Shown: piece by piece, positions 49,801 to 59,961 of the stretch
How positions within the stretch are numbered: the first letter of the stretch is position 1
How the letters are laid out: each line of letters starts with the position of its first letter
NCBI GenBank assembly: GCA_947044365.1
Contig: OX345636.1
Coordinates: 15,735,115 to 15,799,114, forward strand
DNA: 64,000 bases
Reading direction: 5' to 3'
DNA from: Petrosia ficiformis
Lineage: Eukaryota > Porifera > Demospongiae > Haplosclerida > Petrosiidae
Translations under genes and position numbers: made by a program
The notes under the pieces: generated by a model
Told to the model about the DNA's origin: nothing
Databases searched by the model: none
The model's input: only the letters and a program-made list of their open reading frames with translations

Positions 49801-50706
49801 CTGAAGTGAAGCAGAGGGCCACTGTATATCTAGAAACATTGAAAACTGAGGCCAGGGATCTGATAAATTTGATATAGACCACCAACAAAAAGTAACAAAC
49901 TGTTTTACTCCAATATAACACTAAATTCACAGAACCAAATACTATCATGATTTCAGTTTTATTCATTAGTATAATACCTTGGCTTGAATCTATGCAACTC
50001 TTGGCTCACAGATAATTATAGTTAATATAGGGCAAGCATTTAAAATACCCCCTTTAAATTTATTCTTCATGCCATTTTCATTGTAGTCATTGAAAAGTTT
50101 TGACTTACAGTTTTTTCTTGATTTTTTATATTGCGGTATTTACAGAGACCACACCCCTCCATTTCCACTACTGATATTTTTTCCAGAAGTGGTGAAGGCT
50201 AGCATATTCACAGTTGAGGTTACTCAGCTGCAATCTGATTGGGCTGCATGATTTCATGCAGACTCCACAACTGGTATATGGACTGTTGAGCAGACCTTCT
50301 CCCCCATCTCGCCTTCTAATAATTGAGAAGGTCTGGAACTGAGAATACCAATAAAACAGTTATATCACACTTGATCAATGATCTTGTTTTAATATAGCAC
50401 TCAGGTAGGACATAAAGGTCTCATTTAGCTACTAAATCACAAACCAAAGGTGACTGCATTATGTAAACTTGACCTTTACTTGATCTGCCCTTGTAATACA
50501 TAATGCATAGCTAGTATGTATTACTCAATGTTATTACCATTATTCATTGTTTCTGCTGATAAAACTGTTGTAGATTATTAATTATTAATTTAAAGCTGCA
50601 ACTTTTTTGTAATTATAATTTTCTTTAACAGTAATATGCTATCTTACAGATCATATGTCATCTGAATGTTCACTTTATTTTACAGGAAAAGTTTCTGGAC
50701 ATTTAG
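40882..50706 (+). CDS. Ankyrin-repeat ROCO (Roc-COR) protein with death-like domain, one frame break
   Basis: Exon 40882-49631 and last exon 50686-50706 (acceptor TTTTACAG; EKFLDI, stop) give about 2,920 residues. Ankyrin repeats fill residues 70-2200. Next comes a Roc GTPase: P-loop GDSGAGKT at 47625, Walker B-like DLAGHREF at 47787, and HVDQL at 47994 in place of NKxD. A COR domain follows (48450-48850, with WVVVDKASLLSTVHGTLF and FPDYDFFMLIIF). The C-terminus has helices ending CEWMRISGPNEGTYESL, like a death-fold domain. The frame breaks at about 43150, where GCGGT is tandemly duplicated (GCGGTGCGGTGCG). Removing one copy restores the ankyrin pattern (HGNAVRFLVNVA). It may be a real null allele or an assembly error. 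ROCO proteins are signalling GTPases; the exact role is unknown. The start is uncertain; Met at about 40969 is an alternative. A near-identical segment recurs at 45.6-45.9 and 46.2-46.5 kb. Confidence 0.85.
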
Positions 50707-50980
50707 TGACAACTACATGTTAAAACATTATAAGCCAACATGGTGAAATTATTACAAAAACAAAAGTACAACTAGCTACTGGTTTGGATTTCTTTAGTAT
50801 AATTATTTTCGCTATTATTATAGCATTATTTGTTATTAATTTTAATTTATATACTCATTTTCATTGCATATAATAATGAATGCACTAAAGTGCAGAACCC
50901 TTGCTAGCTACTGCTAAACAGCATGGCTTTAGAACAACTAACATTGCAACAGCCAGGAACACACCATTCGTATCAACACT

Positions 50981-51034
50981 ATAATTTGCATATTCATGTT
51001 ACTGACTTCTCAGTAACATGAATATGCAAATTAT
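50981..51034. repeat. Perfect 25-bp hairpin
   Basis: ATAATTTGCATATTCATGTT-ACTGA, loop CTTC, then the exact complement. It contains the octamer ATTTGCAT in both arms. It lies about 275 bp after the ANK-ROCO stop codon. Confidence 0.9.
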
Positions 51035-51151
51035 GGGGATATCATGACCATCAGACGAGAGTTTACACGGCTGTTTGTCTGCAACAAGATGAGTTCAGAA
51101 CAAATCCTTTAAATGTCGGCATTATGGATACATAGCCTCTTCAACCATGTG

Positions 51152-51287
51152 TCAACAAATTAGTATCATCATGTATTTGCAAAGATCAACAAATTATTAT
51201 CATCATGTATTTGCAAAGATCAACAAATTATTATCATCATGTATTTGCAAAGATCAACAAATTATTATCATCATGTATTTGCAAAGA
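51152..51287. repeat. 34-bp tandem repeat, four copies
   Basis: TCAACAAATTATTATCATCA plus TGTATTTGCAAAGA four times, followed by a CAGA/CACA microsatellite at about 51302-51334. Confidence 0.95.
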
Positions 51288-51474
51288 TTACGTGGTAACA
51301 CACAGACAGACAGACAGACACACACACACACACAAACCAACTACTATAACCCTCCGCCTACGCGCTCAGGTTAATAACTACTTTTTTTTTAATTTGCTAA
51401 TTTATGCCGCCACACCTACCTTAATTTAATATGTAGACATATATAGGGTGGGGCGAGACTAACTAAGTGAGTGC

Positions 51475-51838
51475 AACTTTAGTAACACTTCGTTGCATGT
51501 TGCAATTAATTGCAACTATTATAATCATTGTTCAATATCTTGTTAAATGCTGTAACATTATATGTGAAAATGATAGTGGATACATTCCACTGCATTTAGC
51601 TTGTAGAGAAGGTTGCATTGTAAATGTGTAGCTGATCGATGATTTCCTTGCTTCAAAAGTACCTCGGACTGTAAACTATGTACTGCAATAAAGATGGTAA
51701 CACTCCACTTTATTTAGCTTCTAGTTTAGCATATCCGGCAGTTGTAAAGCATTTAATAGGGAAGTTTAAATGTCAACTCGATATTCCTAATAATGAAGAG
51801 ATGACTCCGGTAGATCTTGCATTTTTCTTCAACTCGCA
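51475..51838 (+). pseudogene. Decayed paralogue of the ANK-ROCO gene, part 1
   Basis: Aligns with about 43530-43876 of the intact gene: CCGTTGCATGTTGC-like start, then ATTGTTCAATATCTTGTTAA, AATGATAGTGGA-ACATTCCACT and AACTCGATATTCCTAATAAT. Stops and small indels are present. The match breaks off after TTCTTCAACTCG and resumes at 53989. Confidence 0.88.
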
Positions 51839-53988
51839 CATTGCCAATGACCAAGAATAAGACATCATATAACATGCTAATACTTGTACTATAACACTAG
51901 TATAAGATTGTTATAGAATGTTATAGTTATGTCTTATAACAGGATTATATCGGACTATTGATACAATATAAGCTCCTGTGTTATAAGCAGCTTATTCCAA
52001 AGTTATAGTCCATGCTTATACCACTCTTATAACTATCTTATACCACTGTAATACATGCTCTGAAGAGGTGTTAATTAATTACTTGACTTCCAATTACTTC
52101 ATTTTTAAACATGAAAATAACATGTTCATTTTATTTTACAGGAAAAGTTTCTGGACATTTAGTGACAAATACATGTTAAAACATTATAAGCCAACATGGT
52201 GAAATTATTACAAAAACAAAAGTACAACTAGCTACTGGTTTGAATTTCTTTGCTAGTGCAATCATTATCCTTTGGAGGAACATCATGAACTAAACCATTT
52301 CCAGAATGAGATATACATGGAGGTGAACTAGGAGAACTTAAGCTACTCTCTGTCTCTGTTGTATATAATTCTGAATACTTCTTTATTTCTGCTTGCTTTG
52401 ATAATCTTCGCCTTTTCAATTTCTGTACTGTCCGTCTTTCTTTCTTCTGTAAACTTCTCCATCCCATTATATTAACTATTATCTGAATATTTACTATATG
52501 ATCACATGTTTGTTATCTACAAGCTCTCATTATTTGCGTAGGCATTTAGAGCGTTGATGGAAGTTTATAGGAAAAGGAGCAGAGAGAATACTTTTGAAGA
52601 AAAGAAGTTCATGAATAAAAATAGGAAGAAAAGAAAAATGAAGAAGCAACAATACCACAGCAAAGCAGAAGATAAAATTCAGAAAAAAAGTTTGAAAATG
52701 AGAGATAATTGTATTGACTTATTTTTGTTATATTTAGTTGTCATTGGTCATGTTATGCTTTGTGGATATCTTTCTCAGGTATCTGTCACTGTAATATGAC
52801 TTATTTTTGTCATAGTTAGTTGTCGTTGTTCATGTAGTTTCTTTGGTTTCATTATTCTTTTGTTTTGCATAATATTACATTTTTATGATTCAAAATTAAT
52901 TCCACTTTAATTAATATTTATTAAGAATTCAAAAGATAGGTACATAGTAGAATGAACAACAAATCATGCAGTCAATAAATCAATCCATTTCACTAATGTC
53001 TAAGTTGGAATTTGAATCTGATAGTGAGGGTGAATCATTTTCTGACAAAACATCTGAGCCTACTTCTTCATTAATATCGCATTCCTGGTCACCTCTCTTT
53101 CAGTAAGTCAGGCTTAATCATCCACTTTTTATATAGCATTAGTAGAATTGCTGGACGAGCAGCAGTTGCGAAAGAAAGTTCATGTTTGACTATGGTGAGG
53201 ACCACATAATTTTTGCTGTTCCACTATTAAAGAAAATTGATTAGTCAGTTTAGTATAATTATTAAGTTTTCTTGACAATCATGAATGTATGCCTGCATGT
53301 GATAAGTAGCTACTTATAAATCATTATATTTTCTTCACATGAATGTATAATTATGCACATAAACTTTATTTTGCCTAATGTAGCTATGGTCAGTCATTTG
53401 TTTCCATCAAGAAAAAAACATTATTGACTTCATAATTGAAAATGAAGCATGCATTTGTGAAAAGTATTATGCATATCCATTAAATAGTATATTTCAGCTT
53501 CAGCAATGTTTTTCTTGTTAACTTTGTACATTTTCTTCATTCACTTCATTAATAAGAAATTTATTAATTAGCTACGTATGCAAATAGTTATAATTATAAT
53601 GTGGTGAATTATTGTTTCCCAAAGCAGTTTAATATTCACAATAATTATTATAGGCTCCCAAATCCAGCCAACTATCATTCTGAACTTTGGCATTACTTTT
53701 AAATTACTTTTGAATGCTGATAAAACCAAACAACAAACCATTTTACATGATGAATCATACAATAATTAAAATTGACAATGATTACTGTTATAAGATATGT
53801 ATTATATCCGTCTTATAACAGTTATTTATGTTATAAGACTGATATAAGAAGGTAGTATATCATGTATTGTTATAAGCAGTACTATACTAGTCTTATACTC
53901 ACAGGTAAGAATAAGCCGGTTTATAACATAAGGAAACTCTTAGTATAGTACAGTGCTATACTTTGCTATAACTACCCATTTGCACAGT
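51839..53988. mobile_element. CACTA-like element inserted in the ANK pseudogene
   Basis: Aligning the pseudogene to its parent puts the insert between CAACTCG and TCGATTTGAACT, giving a 3-bp TCG duplication. Ends are CACATTGCCAATG and CATTTGCACAGTG, imperfect inverted repeats. Both ends carry many subterminal TTATAAG/CTTATAA motifs. CACT-type ends, a 3-bp duplication and subterminal repeats fit CACTA/EnSpm. Inside are small basic frames (MGWRSLQKKERRTVQKLKRR on minus, 52467-52228; MEVYRKRSRENTFEEKKF on plus, from 52557) and an acidic MSKLEFESDSEGESFSDKTS (from about 52998). None is a recognised transposase. It also holds a copy of the ANK-ROCO last exon. Confidence 0.55.
52121..52252 (+). repeat. 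Copy of the ANK-ROCO last exon and 3' flank
   Basis: Near-identical to about 50670-50800, including the TTTTACAG acceptor, GAAAAGTTTCTGGACATTTAG and the following 90 bp. It lies within the CACTA-like insert, not at the end of the pseudogene. Confidence 0.88.
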
Positions 53989-55795
53989 GTCGATTTGAAC
54001 TACAATGGAGAATTCCAAGATATCTTATTCAGCAGAAACTTGCAGCTTTACAGCATTTGAAAAAGAAAGACCCTGTGCACTGGGCATGTGCTGTAGGGGA
54101 CTTAGTGAGTATGAAAAGGGTAAATTACCACAGTAAATTTAATATTGTAAATGATGAGAATAATTCCATAGCCTTGCACATAGTTTGTAGTGGACATCTT
54201 GATGTTATTAAATATTTAATTTCAATTAAAGCCATTGATTTATTATTTCGGAACAAAGAAGGATATACTCCTCTTGCTTTACTTCTGAGACATATGGAAG
54301 TGGTGATGTTTATACTGGATATGCTTAACATCACTGCTGATTACGGGAATCCTGATATAAGTAATCCACTCCACTGCTGTTGTCTACATGCTAAAACGTA
54401 CTGTTGAGATGTTTAATCATCAAGATAGCAATTCCTATTACACTACTCTGATGTTAGTTACTGAATCAAGATGCTTTGAGATATTTGAGTACCTTGTGAA
54501 AGTAACAAACAAGGATGATTGCTTTGCTTTACATATAGCTGTAGCCAAGGGCCATCTGGACATGGTTCAATTCTATTAAACTGGGTGTAACCGGTACTCT
54601 GAAATGGTAAATTCAACCTTTTCTTTTAGCTTGCATGGCACTTCAATATTTCATCACAAAGTAATCAACAATATGTTGATTACTTTGTTATGGAATATGG
54701 AAGGATAAAATCTAGCAGGACACAGGCACATAATTGAGTATCTTCGTGATAATGGTTACTTGAAGGCTTCGTCTCTTACTGCATCTGGATAAAATGCACT
54801 TCATCTTTTAAATTTCCTGAACGTATTTACTATTGCATCCAAAGGTTGTGATCAAATTGATTCCAATGAATTAACAGCTTTATATCATGCCAGCATGAGA
54901 GGCAATATCAAAGTACTGCAATGTATTGCTTCCATAAACTCCAGATTGAGTAAAACACAACACATAACTCTTTACCTGGCTATTGTATTTGGCCATTTAC
55001 CAATAGTTAAGTACCTATATAGTTCTTGGAGGCCATTCTACAAATAGCTGCTAGCTAAGATCATGAACATGTGTTTGAGTTTCTTGTCAAATATGCTAAG
55101 CTGATGAGCAATGCTTAACACCAGAACAGGAGACTCTTCTGCCTCTTGCCTGTTCAAATCTCTCTCTATACTGGTAATAACTGTTTACACAAAGCTGCAT
55201 GTGAGCAACAAAAATAGTGGCTACAGAATATTTAAGTGCCTTATATAGTTATATAACTGCAATTTTAATCCAATACTAGGCAACAATGATGGCACAACAC
55301 CACTTCATAAAGAATTGTAATACAAAGTTTGTTCAATATATTCTGAATGAGTGTTACTGTGATACAGTTATATCTATACAGGTAGTGAAATAGAGAACAC
55401 TTCTGAGCATTACTTTAAAGCACCATTACACTTGGCTTGCAAAAGTGGTCATATTAATATTGTAAATTTAGCATGTATTAATGGTCATGAGAGTCTAGTC
55501 CATTATCTTGATAGAAATTATCAGATGTCAAAACAGAATTGGCAGTACTCAACTTCACAAGTGTGGATTGAATGAGCATTTTGCGATTGCTACATACCTG
55601 ATTAATGACTCGCACAGTAATCCACAACAGGAGGTTATATTTCATTATGGAACACCAAATGGGAACATACTTAATCTAGTCCACATTGTACCATATGGTA
55701 AAACTGAAAATTTAGAGTTTCTTTAGATATTGATAGATAAATTTGGCATTAATTATCACGAACTAAATCCATTTAATAACACTGTTCTTCATTAT
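53989..55795 (+). pseudogene. Decayed paralogue of the ANK-ROCO gene, part 2
   Basis: Collinear with about 43877-46990 of the intact gene. It starts CGATTTGAACTACAATGGAG, then gives KKKDPVHWACAVGDLVSMKR and YLISIKAIDLLFRNKEGYTP. Many frameshifts, stops and deletions follow. The copy ends at CTTCATTAT, where the copia element begins. The Roc-COR part is not seen to the right. Confidence 0.9.
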
Positions 55796-56015
55796 TGTTG
55801 TATTTTAGTAGTGAACAAATTGCAGTTGTTGATGCAGAACTGAACTGACTCAACTGAGCACAACTTATATACAGAGACTAAGGAAGGTTCTACAATATTC
55901 ATGAATCAAGTAAACATGTGGGATTATGCAGGTTCTAACTAAATGTGCAAAGTAAGCAAAACCACAATACCACAAACAAGTACACTAACAACAAAGTCAA
56001 TTTACTACTACAACA
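55796..56015 (-). repeat. Copia 3' LTR
   Basis: A 220-bp sequence bounded by TGTTG and CAACA, directly after the polypurine tract on the minus strand. The parent gene sequence continues from CTTCATTAT to GCTTGCAGC, so the LTR edge marks the insertion point. The other LTR is not in the window. Confidence 0.8.
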
Positions 56016-57430
56016 CTCCAACTTAAATTGATTTGACATTTGGTAGATTCTATAGTCCCATGTCCAATCGAAGAGTTTCAAATCAACCACGAGTGAGAGG
56101 TTTTGTCAATATATCTGCTGTCATCTGTTCAGTCGGACAGATGACTCCATCATATCAGGCTTCACACACATAGTGAAACTTGATATCGATATGTTTGGTT
56201 CTAGCATGAGAAATTGGATTTCTTGCAACACCAATAGTTCCTTCACTATCTTCTCTTATGATAGTTGGCATCGTTAGTGTAATCTTGATGTCTGACAATA
56301 GTCTCCTCAACTATGTAGTGGAATGTCGGTTGTCCATGTCTCCGGCCCAATCTGCATCTGAGAATCCAATTAGGCTACTATCATCTGATCTCTCATACTT
56401 CAATCCAAGATTAATTGTTCCTTTGAGATAACGGAAAATGTTGTTTACGGCTGTGAAGTGAGCTTCAGTAGGACAAGAGTTAAACTTTGACACAACTCCC
56501 ACTGATTGAGATATATCGGTCTTGTTGCGATAGCTGCATAAAGCAGACTACCTACTATCGATTGGTAAAATACTGAATCAACTGGTTTACTCATTTCATC
56601 ATCTTTAGCTTGACATTAATATCTACTGGGGTTTTAGATGTTTTTGCTAGAGATAGTCCGTATCTTTCCAGCAATGACTGAATACACTGCCTCTGGTGCA
56701 TCCATAAACATTTCTTTGTCATACTCAACAGTAATCCCAAGCAATGATGAAGTTTGCCAAGGTCCTTCATCTTGAAGCGTGTCACTAGACTGTCTTTTAT
56801 TCTCCTCATCATCTCCGGGGTCTTGTGATGATTATGGTAACACACAGAAATGAATGTTACGTCAGTCCCTTCACTCCTGACAAAGATACAAGGATCAGCT
56901 GTACATTGTTTGAAGTTAGTAGATTCCATGCATTCTTTGCAAACTGTGTTCCAGCATCTGGAAGACTGTTTTAACCCGTATAGTGATCTTTTCAGCTTGC
57001 AAAAGAGATTTTTCTCTTCTCCTTTGGTATATCCTGGTGGCTGTTCCATATAGATGTCTTCCTCCAGCGTTCCATTCAGAAAGGCTGTGACTACGTCCAT
57101 TTAGTGAATCATCATCCTATTTTGAACACCAAATGCTAATAGAGCTCGAACTGACAAATATCAAACTACAGGTGAAAATGTTTCATTGGAGTCTTCTCCA
57201 AACTTTTGAGTGTATCCTTTTGCCACAAGTCGGGCTTTGCAACGTTCCACTTTCCCATCATTTCCTTGCTTAGTCTTGAACACCCATCTGCATCCAACTG
57301 GTTTCCTTCCTCTAGGCAATTTCACAAGTTCCCACGTTCCATTCTCCATCAAAGATTGGTACTTTGACAATTACTGTCCAGTACGTGCTTCCTCAATACT
57401 TTGTTAAGTAGTCTTATGAAGCCAGAGCCA
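55796..57430 (-). mobile_element. Ty1/copia retrotransposon, 5'-truncated and decayed
   Basis: Minus-strand frames give, in order, [16 protein letters not shown] and [20 protein letters not shown] (57370-57160), then MDVVTAFLNGTLEEDIYMEQ and LYGLKQSSRCW (57100-56590), then RNase H FSDADWAGD (about 56330). The C-terminal ARTKHIDIKFHYV and ADILTKPLT follow, then a polypurine AAGTTGGAG and a 3' LTR. Stops and frameshifts are frequent. Gag, protease and integrase are missing. It inserted into the ANK pseudogene. Confidence 0.9.
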
Positions 57431-58218
57431 ACCTACTGCAAAGGAAGGGTACAGTCTGGGAACAAGCTTTACTATATACTGTTTTTTCAAGTATATATCA
57501 CTTAGAATGCCTTCATATTCATATTCCTCATATTGGTGTTAATAAAATTCATTGTTGATGTGTATAAAGCCTTAAGGAATGTCATACTAAACATCCAGTG
57601 ATAGCTACTTGAACAAAATGCACAGCCCTTTGATTTTCTAATGTTGTCAATTTGCAAATGATGATGCAAAAAGAAGTACACACCTCTAGCTACTTATGAG
57701 CTAGAGTAGCATTAACACTTGAATGAAAGAGCTACTGGATCACATCAAACAAAGAGTGGGTGTTTTGGACAATAGAATGCTGACATGCAGCCACCACATT
57801 GGTATATATATCCTGCAGTAATCTGGGACGTGGTACCTCAGTGAAATTTAGTAGCACTTAGTAAAATGAGACTAAAATATTGTATATATACATACAGGCA
57901 TGCAGATGTTGATTCAACTATGTCACACTTTTACTTACATGTAAACCATTTTGCTAAGCATTCACACATAACATAATTATTATGGGCATTGTCATGGTAA
58001 CTGCATGCCTGTAATAATGACCTCATTCAGATTATGATTATATACATAACTGTCATACATAGGTATTGTAGCCTTGCTCTGAACTCTTGCTAACTTTTGC
58101 AGAATTAACTGGTTAAGATGTTATTAACAAAGTCGTACGAAACTTGTAATAGATTTCTATTCATCAAGACATCAACATTTTGTTTCCACCTCAATCACAT
58201 TAAGTTGGTTTGAAACTT
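57431..58218. other. Intergenic sequence without a supported gene
   Basis: AT-rich sequence with no credible ORF, clear inverted repeat or array. Confidence 0.55.
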
Positions 58219-58288
58219 GAACCATTGGTTTGCGTTGGTGCAAGGCAGAGCTAGATCTGTATGTACACCATCAAGAGACAGCTTCTTC
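58219..58288 (+). pseudogene. Relic of an ABCC exon 2
   Basis: ACCATTGGTTTGCGTTGGTG and CTGTATGTACACCATCAAGA align with exon 2 of the ABCC gene (62655-62730), with about 26 of 30 matches in the best block. One frame reads LDLYVHHQETAS against SDLYAHPQEADS of the gene. Five bases are missing upstream, so it is non-functional. Confidence 0.6.
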
Positions 58289-58588
58289 AACCTGTAGCTA
58301 ATTGTTCATATACTTGCGTTCAGTATCATATTTAACTACATTCATAAATACACATACTTTAATAAACATTCTCAGGGTTGGTTTTTATATGTTGTGACTT
58401 GCAACCACCACAACACATATACAGCATATAGTCTGAATTATCGACCACCAATAGATCAGCAAATTGCTTAGGGTGACTGGAAGAGTACAAATATAACCAC
58501 ACATTTACTGATTTGCGGGAGTGTTAGAAAGCAGGTTTTACTATTGCAAGGGTTGTAATGAGGGATGAAGACACACCTGACCTTCAAC

Positions 58589-58984
58589 TAGTGTTGTTTT
58601 AGTTTCATTTTTGAGATGCTGTTTAAGTTTATAGTTAACTAAAATTTAATAAATTCAATGATGTTTTAGTAACAGTTAACTATTATTTTCAATTATGTTT
58701 TAGCTATAGTTAACTTAAACTTTTCATAGTGTTAACTAAAACAAATACTAATATGTTGGTTGAAACTTGAACTACAGTTCAATGAGAAATTATACTGAAA
58801 AAAAACTGTACATTCATTTACATTGCTTCTTAGTGTAATTGTAAGTACATTAGTAGTTAACCAAAAATTGATTGCAAGTACATTCTATAAATAAAAGGCC
58901 ATCAATAATATGTTATAACTAAAATAGAAAACGGTTATACTAAAATAGATTTAGTATTAGTTTTAGTTAACTAAAACAACACTA
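58589..58984. mobile_element. hAT-type MITE
   Basis: Ends TAGTGTTGTTTTAGTT and AACTAAAACAACACTA, with internal GTTAACTAAAA palindromes. Flanks are CCTTCAAC (58581-58588) and TCTTCAAC (58985-58992), an 8-bp duplication with one mismatch. 396 bp, non-coding. Confidence 0.8.
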
Positions 58985-59489
58985 TCTTCAACTAAATGGC
59001 ATTCCCACAAACCAAGAAATCTACATTGACAGAGATCTTCAATGGATGTGTGTTGTGAATCGTTTGAACTGATTACTGGGAAAACCAATGAACTTGCAGT
59101 TATACAAGACAAAATGTACAAAATTACTCATTTCCTCTGATACCTGGTACAAGATGCTCATCACAATTGTCAACGATTCATCGTGTAAATGCCTCTCAAA
59201 GCACAAGTAATCCATTCCACTCCAGTTGTCTCAAGGAGATCATCGCCGAACTTACCAAAACAGTTGTGTGTAAAAAGAATAGATTTTTAATATGTCCATA
59301 ATCGCTAAAATTAATTAATACATGCAAATCTAATAATAATGATAATAATACCTTCCTTGAAGTTGCACATATTTTTACTACTTTCATTAAAATTCATTAG
59401 AGACTCTGGAGGTAAGTCTAGCGTTACTGAGTAATCAGAGCTTGTGTCAGAATATTATATACAGAAAGACGGTCGTTGATGCAATCGGT

Positions 59490-59813
59490 TAGTCTCGCGA
59501 GCCAGACCCATACCATGAGAAAGGGTCTGGTTGCATCAGTTTGTTCCAGGCGCATGAAAAGCTGCGCCCCAATCAGATTGCAGAACGTCATGTACATAAT
59601 GTTTAACGTTTATACACCCATTTCATGACGTCACGTTTTTTTTTTTTTTTACAAAAGAGAGACGCATTTGTGATATTACGGAAAAGGTGTGTCTAATTAC
59701 ATCATATTGCATTTGTGTTGTCATACGTGTTGTTAAACGGCTTCCCGGAACAAACTGATGTATAGCATGCAACCAGACCCTTTCTCATGGTATGGGTCTG
59801 GCTCGCGAGACTA
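59490..59813. mobile_element. Mutator-like (MULE) MITE with perfect 9-bp target duplication
   Basis: Terminal inverted repeats of about 47 bp begin TAGTCTCGCGAGCCAGACCC and are almost identical at both ends. Similarity then resumes after a 9-base indel in the right arm. Both flanks are exactly GCAATCGGT (59481-59489 and 59814-59822). A 9-bp duplication is typical of Mutator-like elements. 324 bp, non-coding, about 150 bp upstream of the ABCC start codon. Confidence 0.88.
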
Positions 59814-59961
59814 GCAATCGGTCATATATACATATGATTCGGAGGTGTGTCAGTAACTCGTAATACTTAATGGAAATCAATCACCTTACACAAATAAAAT
59901 ATGAATACGTTTAACTGGTGGAAACTCTCCGCCTACTCGTTTGTATACTATACTGTCCGTA

